Source: Candidatus Omnitrophota bacterium (GTDB lineage Bacteria; Omnitrophota; Koll11; Gorgyraeales; Gorgyraeaceae). From it: a DNA stretch of 8,809 nt. Made by a program: the position numbers and the translations under genes. The notes beneath the pieces were generated by a model that saw only the letters and a list, made by a program, of their open reading frames with translations, was not told the origin of the DNA and did no database searches. Positions 1-6,985 of this stretch are shown one piece after another (within the stretch, counting starts at the first letter, position 1; each line of letters opens with the position of its first letter). The DNA lies in NCBI GenBank assembly GCA_018818505.1, contig JAHIRR010000225.1, positions 1-8,809 of the forward strand. The letters are read 5' to 3'.

Positions 1-913
1 CTCCAAACCTAAGGCTTCTACATCCAGCTTTTTTCATTAATCTCAGAAGCTGACGTGTAATACAATCAACTCTTGTAGGTGCTATCCAAGATATTTTAAT
101 GTTTCTATCTATTAATTCCTGGCAAAAGGCCTCGATAAAACTCTTCTTTACTGTAAAGGTATCGGAAACAAAATTTATTTCATTAATCTTGTATTTATTT
201 ATAGATTCTTCGATCTCATCTACAACTAATTTTGGATCTCTATATCTTACTTTCTCATCTGAAGGTTGCTTAAAACAAAAAGCGCAGGTAAATGGACACC
301 CTCTTCCGGGACAGACAGTAGTCAATCTCCCTTTAGTTATAAGAGAAAAGTAACGTCTGTACGGTAAAAGGTCTCTTGCCGGCATTGGTAATTCGTCCAG
401 ATTATCATGAATATATGGAGGTTTGATTATGAGTTTATCGTATCTATTCTTATAAATAATTCCAGGTACATCATCAAGAGGAAAATTCTTGGTCAAGGCC
501 TCTACAAGTTTAAACATTGGATATTCGCCTTCTCCAAGAATGCCAAAATCAACGGAAGAAAATTTCATCGTTTCCTCTGGCATAGCGTTTATATGAGGGC
601 CTCCCATAACTACCTTTGCCCCTAAATTCTTGGCAATCCTAACAACTGCAAGGTCATCGTGGATAGTAGGTGTCATACTAGTCACTCCAACTATTTTTGG
701 GTTAAGGCTTCTTATCCTTGCTTCAACCTCTTCAGTAGACAATTCTTCTGCTTCAGCATCTATAATATTTACAGATATACCTTTTTGTCTCAAATATGCT
801 GCAATAGAAGCAAGGCCCAATGGCATAACATATCCTACTTCGGCCGCCAGACTCTTCGGAAGCCTAGTGTTTTGTAATGATGTAGGCCTCGCCCTAATAA
901 GTAATACTGTCAT
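1..913 (-). CDS. B12-binding-type radical SAM protein, C-terminus cut by the window edge
   Basis: I translated this gene by hand. It starts at the ATG at 911-913 and stays open for 304 codons to base 1, so the C-terminal part lies outside the window. Residues 1-140 look like a cobalamin-binding Rossmann domain: residues 30-40 give the family's usual PLGLASIAAYL, then IVGVTS (74-79), GGPH (104-107) and LGEGE (126-130). There is no DxHxxG lower-ligand motif, as in many members of this class. The radical SAM core follows, with CPFTCAFC at 206-213; C206, C210 and C213 form the CX3CX2C set that holds the [4Fe-4S] cluster. An in-frame TGA at 926-928 makes this ATG the only upstream start; its Shine-Dalgarno is weak. 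It lies 7 bases after the GT2 gene and is probably cotranscribed. Sequence after the third cysteine differs from the other two radical SAM proteins here, so it is the most divergent of the three. Family members do methylation, ring formation or other radical chemistry; the substrate is unknown. Confidence 0.9.
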   Translation of the reverse strand, partial: MTVLLIRARPTSLQNTRLPKSLAAEVGYVMPLGLASIAAYLRQKGISVNIIDAEAEELSTEEVEARIRSLNPKIVGVTSMTPTIHDDLAVVRIAKNLGAKVVMGGPHINAMPEETMKFSSVDFGILGEGEYPMFKLVEALTKNFPLDDVPGIIYKNRYDKLIIKPPYIHDNLDELPMPARDLLPYRRYFSLITKGRLTTVCPGRGCPFTCAFCFKQPSDEKVRYRDPKLVVDEIEESINKYKINEINFVSDTFTVKKSFIEAFCQELIDRNIKISWIAPTRVDCITRQLLRLMKKAGCRSLRFG

Positions 914-920
914 ATTAAAA

Positions 921-1682
921 CTATCTCATAGGAAATAACCTTGATTTTATAAGCCTCATTTTAGCTAAACGATAAGTTAACGCCACCCTAAAACATCCAA
1001 AACCATACTTAACGCCGTTCCAAAAACTTATAACAGATGCTTCTGGAAAATAATTTGTGGGGCAGCTAATCTCTCCAATGGAATGATTAGTCCACAAAAT
1101 CTGAGCTAAGATTTCATTATCAAATATAAAACCGTTTGAATTACGCTCAAAAGGTATGTCTTCTAATAATTCCTTCGAAAAAGCTCTATAGCCCGTATGA
1201 TATTCTGATAAATGCGCACCTAGAATAAAATTTTCCATTTTAGTCAAACATCTATTAATAAAATATTTCCAAACAGGCATACCACCCTCTAAGGCTCCCC
1301 CTCCTAAAACTCTGGATGCCAAAACACAGGGATAAATCCCACTCACAATCATCCCGATCATGGCATGTAAAAGCTGCGGCGTATATTGATAATCTGGGTG
1401 AAGCAATACAACAATATCAGCGAACTCATTTAGTGCCAGTTTGTAACAGCTTTTTTGGTTCCATCCATAACCTAAATTCTTTTTATGTGCATGCACAATG
1501 GTCTTAACCTTATCAGAACTAAGTTTCCTTGCAATAGAAACTGTCTTATCTTGACTTGCGTCATCAACAATTATTATTACATCAGCAATATTCTGATTGA
1601 TTACCTCTCTGTATGTTTTAACAATAGTCTTTGCCGCATTGTATGCCGGCATAACAACAATGATCTTCTTATCTTTATACAA
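921..1682 (-). CDS. Family 2 glycosyltransferase with an HPDYQY motif
   Basis: A 253-residue GT-A fold glycosyltransferase, probably cytoplasmic-face. The nucleotide-sugar site is visible: MPAYNAAKTI (11-20), DDAS (40-43) and HPDYQY (95-100) where other GT2s have DADLQ or similar. ASR follows at 122-124, then an acceptor-side EYHTGYRAF (160-168) and FDNEIL (187-192). The C-terminal segment around 209-224 (PTNYFPEAS, then ISFWNGVKYG) resembles a GT2 subgroup I recall from polysaccharide clusters. No membrane helices are evident, unlike processive GT2s. The start is TTG at 1680-1682: no ATG lies between the in-frame stop at 1713-1715 and Met11, Met11 would delete the first beta strand, and AAGGAG sits 6 bases upstream. 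It follows the GT-C gene by 30 bases in the same frame. It is a different GT2 subtype from the DPM1-like gene at 6986-7666. The family is certain; donor and acceptor are not known. Confidence 0.93.
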   Translation of the reverse strand: MYKDKKIIVVMPAYNAAKTIVKTYREVINQNIADVIIIVDDASQDKTVSIARKLSSDKVKTIVHAHKKNLGYGWNQKSCYKLALNEFADIVVLLHPDYQYTPQLLHAMIGMIVSGIYPCVLASRVLGGGALEGGMPVWKYFINRCLTKMENFILGAHLSEYHTGYRAFSKELLEDIPFERNSNGFIFDNEILAQILWTNHSIGEISCPTNYFPEASVISFWNGVKYGFGCFRVALTYRLAKMRLIKSRLFPMR

Positions 1683-1688
1683 TTTTAA

Positions 1689-1694
1689 CTCCTT
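1689..1694 (-). promoter_or_regulatory. Shine-Dalgarno site that fixes a TTG start
   Basis: The minus strand reads AAGGAG here, 6 bases before the TTG at 1680-1682. It is the best ribosome binding site in the left half of the window and supports TTG as the true start of the GT2 gene. Confidence 0.8.
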
Positions 1695-1712
1695 AACAAC
1701 AAATACATACGT

Positions 1713-3239
1713 TCAGTTAGCCCGGGGAAGCCTATATAGCAATCCATACCCAGCTACATTACGAGCTATAAGCTCGCCGCTAAACTCCTGTTCTATTATT
1801 TTTTTAATTATTTTGTTGTCTGGCCGGAAAAAAACATATCCTATATCAGGGTTTTCCGATATAAGCTTTCTTGCCAGCGGAGGATTTGTTTCCACTTGAT
1901 AAAATTCTGTGGCGCTCAGATCCGGAGGAATATCTATAAACTTGACAGGTAACTGCAATGCAATATAAGCAAAACGACCATCAAGAAAAAGGGCCTTGTA
2001 TCTTTTATCAAAGATTGAATCGATAATACGCGATTCGTTCAACACATTGTATGAAGGAGAAAAGATTATGCCCCAAGACCATCTTAGCATATTTGGAAGA
2101 TAACATATATAAAAAGACATAAATAAAAAAATGAAAGCAAAACAGTTTTTAAGAGTCCTTATAATATTGGCATTGAGTTTTTGCATCAAAAACCCAACAA
2201 TATAAGCCACAAGTAAAAACGGGAGAGGATAACAGGGAGCAAACCGCTGTGTAGCAAAAATGCTGGATGCTAAAAGCTTGCCTAAAAATAGAAATGCTAA
2301 AAGTAAAATAGCCCATGACAATGGATTCCTGCGTTCAGATTTTGAACTTATTAGCAAAGCAAAAAATGGAACCAAACAAATTACAGTCAGCACTATAAGG
2401 CCAGGATACGCGATATAAACATATTTTATGTTCTTTAAGAAAAGCTTTATGGTAAAAGGCGAGAGCTTTTCCCAATTCCAATAGGATAATACATTTAAAT
2501 TCGGCCTAAGGACGTATTTGAGGTAAAACAAAAATTTCTGCCAACCAACTACAAGATAAAACCCAAGCCAGACCAGTATCGCTAGGCCCGCACCTGATAA
2601 ATAAAACATAATTATCCTTTTTGCTCTATGCAGATCCCTTTCTCTCCATGACCTAAAAGATTCAATGCCCATAAAAGCGGTAAGAAACAAAGGGATGAAA
2701 ACATTATCCAATTTAGTACATAGGATCAATGCCCCCAATACGCCCATCCAGAAATAGCTCCGTGTACTACGAAATGCATAAATAAAACACCATATTAATA
2801 TAAGTACTAGCGGTAATGTTAAAGACTCGGCCATCGCTGCTTTGCCAATAATAAGCCGTGGCGTATAAAATGCAAATGCCGCTAATACTACACTGGCTGT
2901 AAAAAGACCTCTCGTCCTTCTGATTAAATCAAAAAACAATACATTTCCAAGGATATTAAGAAAAACATATAGAACCCTTAGAGAAAATATCGAACAGCCA
3001 AAAATAGAAAAAGATATCAATCCCAATAGGCTCTGTAGTGGAAAAAGGATACCTGTAAGCCTGTCATCTTTTAATGAAGAGGTTCCAAAAAGAACAATAT
3101 CTTTGGCGTTAAGGTGAAACGCGGCCTCATCATGATTAACTGGCGAAGGCAGATCCTGTGAAGGATGTAAGCAATACGGTATGGCCATTGCCATAAGAAA
3201 AACCACAACCAAAACATTTTTAAATAAAGACTGATTCAT
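1713..3239 (-). CDS. Multi-pass GT-C glycosyltransferase, PMT/ArnT (GT39/GT83)-like
   Basis: A 508-residue integral membrane protein. An N-terminal helix (about 7-22) is followed by an extracytoplasmic loop carrying HDEAAFH (36-42). The Asp37-Glu38 pair matches the acidic catalytic motif of the first loop in PMT/ArnT-type enzymes. About ten more hydrophobic segments follow to near residue 383, including about 84-106, 112-130, 137-155, 208-230, 277-298, 305-325, 335-353 and 362-383. QRFAPCYPLP (331-340) resembles the family's Arg-rich loop before a late helix. Residues from about 394 form a 115-residue soluble tail, probably outside the cytoplasm. Such enzymes move a sugar from a polyprenyl-phosphate donor to a lipid, glycan or protein outside the membrane. 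It starts 2 bases after the stop of the FAD gene with a weak ribosome site, suggesting translational coupling. The DPM1-like enzyme of the same operon is an obvious candidate to supply its lipid-linked sugar. Donor sugar and acceptor are unknown. Confidence 0.9.
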   Translation of the reverse strand: MNQSLFKNVLVVVFLMAMAIPYCLHPSQDLPSPVNHDEAAFHLNAKDIVLFGTSSLKDDRLTGILFPLQSLLGLISFSIFGCSIFSLRVLYVFLNILGNVLFFDLIRRTRGLFTASVVLAAFAFYTPRLIIGKAAMAESLTLPLVLILIWCFIYAFRSTRSYFWMGVLGALILCTKLDNVFIPLFLTAFMGIESFRSWRERDLHRAKRIIMFYLSGAGLAILVWLGFYLVVGWQKFLFYLKYVLRPNLNVLSYWNWEKLSPFTIKLFLKNIKYVYIAYPGLIVLTVICLVPFFALLISSKSERRNPLSWAILLLAFLFLGKLLASSIFATQRFAPCYPLPFLLVAYIVGFLMQKLNANIIRTLKNCFAFIFLFMSFYICYLPNMLRWSWGIIFSPSYNVLNESRIIDSIFDKRYKALFLDGRFAYIALQLPVKFIDIPPDLSATEFYQVETNPPLARKLISENPDIGYVFFRPDNKIIKKIIEQEFSGELIARNVAGYGLLYRLPRAN

Positions 3240-3241
3240 GA

Positions 3242-4639
3242 TTAATCTATAATGCGATATGAGCGAGATTTTTTAAGGAGCTCGTTGTTGATATAGGCTG
3301 CGCCTTTTCCCTGCGCCAGTTCCCTGGCCAAAAAGATACTCATATCAAAACAATGATCTATATTGCTATAACTGCACAGTCCTAACCGGCCTGTGCAGAT
3401 AATATTTTCTACCTGATTTATTTTTTCAAACAAGGCCTCGATCTTCTTACGATAACTTATCTCACATACTGGGTAAAAATTAGGGACACGAGCTATTCTA
3501 TGGTCTATAACGTCGTCTGCCGTAAGGATGCTCAACTTTTCCAGCCCCTTGATACATTGCCTGGCAATACCTTCTTCCTTTGCCTTCCATATCGGATCAT
3601 CTTCATCACATGTAAAATCACAGGAGATCACAGTCTTGTCCTCAGGAAAACCTTTGTCAGAAAATAGTTTTTGTTCTGAGATGCGCGAAAAGAGTATGTC
3701 CTTATCCGCGCAAAAGACCCAATGGTCATTCATCACGACTGGCTTATTGACAAGGAGATAACAAACAGTAGAATGCCGCATGCGGATAAAATTTTCCCTA
3801 CTTATTAAATCCTTATCTTCGGGAAAAAGAAGCCCGGTCAATTCCTTAAGCGGCATGGAAGATATTACCAGGTCGACTTCTTCTTCAGCCCCATCATTAA
3901 AGACAATGGATTTTATCCTATTGCCATCGCGAACAAACTTAACTGCCCTTTTACCCAGATGAAGGCCATGCCCCTCTGCCGTGATCTTCTCAGCCACGCA
4001 TTCACAAATATCGTAAAAACCGCTAAAAGGATAAAGCATGGTATCTGCGTTGGTAAGCTTGGATTCTTTTTTACACCCAAGCATCCTTAAAATGAGATCA
4101 TAAATACTTTTAGTGGGTATCCTAGTCCTGGCAATATCCGCGCTTAAGGATCTGGGATCGCCCCATACCTTTTCTGCTAAAGGCCTGAAGACCACTTCAT
4201 AGGCCTTTCTGCCAAATACATTGATGCAATAATCTTCGTAAGATACGGCCTCTTTAAGAAAAGGTGCTTTTAACATAGTCTTTATTATTGAAAAACAAAA
4301 AACCACGAGCTCTGAAAGAGAAAAAAGAGATAAAATCTCGCCTAATCTGACTGGATAGTCCAGCATGCGGCCGCGCACAACAATCTTATGGCTCTTTTTT
4401 ACCTCCTTAAGCCTTTCTTTCCCCAGATCCCTGAATACATCCATGATCCCAGGAAGCACAGAATAAATCTTATGCGCGCCATAGTCGAGCCTTAAGCCAT
4501 CAAAATCATAACACCCGCACACGCCACCTATCTTATGAGATTTCTCATAAAGGTCTATCTTGGCCTTTGTCAAACTACCTATCTGCCAGGCTGCGCTAAG
4601 CCCGCTTGGCCCTGCTCCTAAGACAGCTATTTTCTTCAT
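3242..4639 (-). CDS. FAD-dependent oxidoreductase/mutase-like protein (protoporphyrinogen oxidase / UDP-galactopyranose mutase type)
   Basis: A 465-residue flavoprotein. The N-terminus has a dinucleotide-binding Rossmann fold: VLGAGPSGLSAAW with Gly8, Gly10 and Gly13, acidic Glu32 at the end of the second strand, and KIGG (36-39). DYGAHKIYS (52-60) resembles the region before the active site in UDP-galactopyranose mutases. Near the C-terminus GRLGLCSYSN followed by IDH (417-429) matches the FAD-binding motif shared by those mutases and protoporphyrinogen oxidase-like proteins. It is longer than typical bacterial UDP-galactopyranose mutase (about 370-390 residues), so I do not name it glf. It could be a sugar-ring mutase, a desaturase or an oxidase acting on a lipid. 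No signal peptide or membrane helix is obvious. The start ATG overlaps the methyltransferase stop (ATGA), and GAGG lies 8 bases upstream. Family confidence is high; the reaction is unknown. Confidence 0.88.
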   Translation of the reverse strand: MKKIAVLGAGPSGLSAAWQIGSLTKAKIDLYEKSHKIGGVCGCYDFDGLRLDYGAHKIYSVLPGIMDVFRDLGKERLKEVKKSHKIVVRGRMLDYPVRLGEILSLFSLSELVVFCFSIIKTMLKAPFLKEAVSYEDYCINVFGRKAYEVVFRPLAEKVWGDPRSLSADIARTRIPTKSIYDLILRMLGCKKESKLTNADTMLYPFSGFYDICECVAEKITAEGHGLHLGKRAVKFVRDGNRIKSIVFNDGAEEEVDLVISSMPLKELTGLLFPEDKDLISRENFIRMRHSTVCYLLVNKPVVMNDHWVFCADKDILFSRISEQKLFSDKGFPEDKTVISCDFTCDEDDPIWKAKEEGIARQCIKGLEKLSILTADDVIDHRIARVPNFYPVCEISYRKKIEALFEKINQVENIICTGRLGLCSYSNIDHCFDMSIFLARELAQGKGAAYINNELLKKSRSYRIID

Positions 4640-5571
4640 CGCTTTTTCCTCAAGATCATAAGATATTGACTTGCAAAATATGGGATGAGTATCTTTTTAA
4701 ATCCCGGTATTATATAAGGTAGTTTTGCGATCTTTGCTAAAAATTTTGAATAAACGCTCAGCCGTTCCACAAGATAATCATACTCCAGCTTTTGAAAATG
4801 CGGCCTGTGAACTATCTTTTCAAATCCCAGCTTTTCCATATAGGCCAGAAGCGTCTTTGGTGTAAAATAAAACAGGTGCACAGAAAGCAAAAACCACCAT
4901 TTCCGCCCAAAGATCCTTGCCAATGGATCATCAATGCGAGGGTAATTTACAATGAGAAGGCCCCCTGGCTTTAAAACCCTCTTTACATCCTTGAGGGTTT
5001 TCATGGGATCAGGGACATGCTCCAGGACATCCCACATAGTAATAATGTCAAAACTATCGTCCTTGAATCCCGCGGCCTCAAGCGTTCCTGGGAAAACACT
5101 GACTCCATAACGCTCTTTCGCTATCTTGCACATCCACAGAGACGGCTCAACGCCACACGCCTGATATCCTGCATCTTTAGCCACCTTTACAAATATGCCA
5201 GAGGCTGCTCCAATATCTAACAGTTTTCCTTTATCAGATAATCGCTTAATGATCTTCAGGCAATTCTTAAAAGTAACGGTCCTGCCCCTTTCCTGTGAAA
5301 CATATTGCCTGTCTTGGGCAGATGAATACCCATTGATTATCAGCTCACGTCTTGGCCGTGGCGATATATATATAAGTCCACATTGTTTACAACGCACAAG
5401 CCTTTCATAAAAGACCTCTGAACTGGATGATGAATATATCCGCATAAAGGCCTCAGCTGTTCCCGGGATCTTTTCCTGAATAGCGTCATACAAGACATCT
5501 GCATTCGCGGCATCGTTCCCGCAAAGATTGCAAGGCGTATATTCAAAAAACTCCTTGTTAAAGTTAAACAA
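4636..5571 (-). CDS. Class I SAM-dependent methyltransferase with N-terminal CxxC/CxxC module
   Basis: A 311-residue protein. The N-terminal part has two cysteine pairs, CNLC (14-17) and CKQC (61-64, followed by GLIYISPRP), like a zinc-ribbon module. The catalytic part is a Methyltransf_23-type Rossmann fold: motif I LLDIGAASG (117-125), acidic Glu142 ending the second strand, MWDVLEHVPDP (179-189) after strand four, then KPGGLLIVNYPR (201-212) and the HLFYFTP segment (232-238) common in sugar and lipid methyltransferases. The C-terminus is basic and partly hydrophobic and could touch the membrane. The start is TTG at 5569-5571: an in-frame TAA at 5584-5586 blocks longer forms, the next Met is residue 43, and AAGGAG is 7 bases upstream. 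It overlaps the preceding radical SAM gene by 8 bases and the FAD gene by 4. It probably methylates a sugar or lipid oxygen, nitrogen or carbon; the substrate cannot be read from sequence. Confidence 0.92.
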   Translation of the reverse strand: MFNFNKEFFEYTPCNLCGNDAANADVLYDAIQEKIPGTAEAFMRIYSSSSSEVFYERLVRCKQCGLIYISPRPRRELIINGYSSAQDRQYVSQERGRTVTFKNCLKIIKRLSDKGKLLDIGAASGIFVKVAKDAGYQACGVEPSLWMCKIAKERYGVSVFPGTLEAAGFKDDSFDIITMWDVLEHVPDPMKTLKDVKRVLKPGGLLIVNYPRIDDPLARIFGRKWWFLLSVHLFYFTPKTLLAYMEKLGFEKIVHRPHFQKLEYDYLVERLSVYSKFLAKIAKLPYIIPGFKKILIPYFASQYLMILRKKR

Positions 5572-6973
5572 CGGGGCTCTCCTTTAAAAATGTCTGATAA
5601 CCACAGCGGATATCAACAAACAGCCTCCCCTGGATCAGAGACTTCCAAAATCTCCTGGCGAGATAGCGCAGTCGCAGATAGAAACGCCTATGAAAAAGCT
5701 TATAGTAATGATTAAGGCATTCCCAGCTTAGATTAGGATGCGTGTAGATCTCATGGGCGTTGTGAAAATTATATCTCGACCAATCTTTTGTCTTGATCAA
5801 ACCTTTTTTTTCAAATTCATCATAAATCCTGGTCCCTGGGAATGGCACAAGTATTGTTGCCTTGGCATAATCAGGGTTTAATCTAATAGCAAAGCGGATT
5901 GTCTCTTCCATGGCCTCTACGGTCTCTCCTGGCAAGCCCAGCATAAAAAAACCAGCTATCTCTATGCCTGAGCGCTTGATCATCTCTGCTGCCTTTATTG
6001 CCTGCTCGAGCCTGATACCCTTACCAACAGCATCAAGGCCTGCCTGGTTACCGCTCTCAAAACCCACTCCCATCTGGTAACACCCGGCCTGTTTAGCTGT
6101 GCCTAAAAACTCCTGATCAACCATGTCCACCCTGATGCCTGTTCTCAGATTCCAGCTCATGTTAATATTTTTTCTTATTATTTCCTCACATACCTCTTTT
6201 GCCTTGTCAATATCCGCTGTAAACTGGTCGTCTAAAACATGAAACTCCCTGTATCCGAGTCTCTTCAAAGTAGACAACTCTTCAATGATCCTACCAGCTG
6301 ATTTAATCCTGAATTTTTTTCCATGCACTGTCTTATTGCAAAACGAACAGCTAAACGGGCAACCCCTGCTCATTTCAATAGGGCCTACAGGGTTATTTCT
6401 AGCAATAACCCTTGAACAAACATACCTTTTAGTGTCAAATAGCTCTAATGCAGGAAAAGGAAGCTCATCGATAGGTATAGCATCTGCTTTCTCATAACCT
6501 ATCCGTCCTTTGCAATAGACGCCTTTTATGCCCTTTGGATCATTCCCGCTGACTATCTCCTTTATAACCCTTTCGCCTTCTCCTTCAACAATAATATCAA
6601 AAGAAGATTCTTTAAGGCAATCTAAAGGCAAGGATGACGCATGCGGCCCGCCAAGAATCGTTATGATATTCTTTGATATAGATTTTGCTTTATCGCTTAT
6701 AGAATTAGCTTCATAAAAAAGAGGCGTTGTTGCGGTAACGCCTACTATGTCAGGCTTAAACTGAGCGATCTCCTGCTGCGTCACCCTCTCTGTATCCTGG
6801 CTCTTATAGAGCATAAGATCGACTATCCTGACATTTGTCCCTTCCTCCAGGAGCGAACCAGCGATCATGGCAAGTGACATACTTGCTAATTCTGGAACAA
6901 CAGCCTTTACGCTTGAGGCGCTATACACCCTCAGAGCACTAGGCGGATTAAACAATAAGACCTTTTTCTTCAT
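5564..6973 (-). CDS. B12-binding-type radical SAM protein, complete
   Basis: A complete 469-residue protein. Residues 1-140 form the cobalamin-binding-like Rossmann domain: KVLLFNPPSA (4-13), DIVGVTATTP (75-84), GGPHAS (108-113) and VEGEGER (129-135). No DxHxxG lower-ligand motif is visible. The linker contains IDELPFPALELF (168-179), typical of the class. The radical SAM barrel has CPFSCSFC (205-212) with C205, C209 and C212 for the [4Fe-4S] cluster; the bulky residue before the last Cys is the usual one. Further barrel motifs are DDQFT (248-252), GVGFESGN (302-309) and FFMLGLPGET (342-351), followed by ILVPFPGTR (374-382). A basic tail from about 425 (several Arg and aromatic residues) may contact membrane or a partner. 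It starts at ATG 12 bases after the GT2 stop with a weak ribosome site, and ends inside the methyltransferase gene. Likely chemistry is radical methylation, C-C bond formation or ring change; substrate unknown. Confidence 0.95.
   Translation of the reverse strand: MKKKVLLFNPPSALRVYSASSVKAVVPELASMSLAMIAGSLLEEGTNVRIVDLMLYKSQDTERVTQQEIAQFKPDIVGVTATTPLFYEANSISDKAKSISKNIITILGGPHASSLPLDCLKESSFDIIVEGEGERVIKEIVSGNDPKGIKGVYCKGRIGYEKADAIPIDELPFPALELFDTKRYVCSRVIARNNPVGPIEMSRGCPFSCSFCNKTVHGKKFRIKSAGRIIEELSTLKRLGYREFHVLDDQFTADIDKAKEVCEEIIRKNINMSWNLRTGIRVDMVDQEFLGTAKQAGCYQMGVGFESGNQAGLDAVGKGIRLEQAIKAAEMIKRSGIEIAGFFMLGLPGETVEAMEETIRFAIRLNPDYAKATILVPFPGTRIYDEFEKKGLIKTKDWSRYNFHNAHEIYTHPNLSWECLNHYYKLFHRRFYLRLRYLARRFWKSLIQGRLFVDIRCGYQTFLKESPVV
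5579..5584 (-). promoter_or_regulatory. Shine-Dalgarno site inside the radical SAM gene that fixes a TTG start
   Basis: The minus strand reads AAGGAG here, 7 bases before the TTG at 5569-5571. It lies within the last codons of the upstream radical SAM gene. It supports the methyltransferase start and an 8-base gene overlap. Confidence 0.8.
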
Positions 6974-6985
6974 AAGATATTACAG

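Noticed and set aside
99..938. Plus-strand reading frames over the left radical SAM gene, including one of 102 codons at 630-938
   Set aside because: They are antisense to a well-supported minus-strand gene with clear motifs, and their translations show no recognisable domain.
1683..1712. Promoter or terminator in the largest gap
   Set aside because: The 30 bases hold a ribosome binding site but no hairpin with T-run and no convincing -35/-10 pair.
3242..4639. Naming the flavoenzyme glf (UDP-galactopyranose mutase)
   Set aside because: Only scattered motifs match and the protein is much longer than typical Glf; catalytic residues could not be confirmed by eye.
5340..5546. A 68-codon minus-strand frame inside the methyltransferase gene
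   Set aside because: It is out of frame with a gene whose cysteine module and SAM-binding motifs span the same bases.
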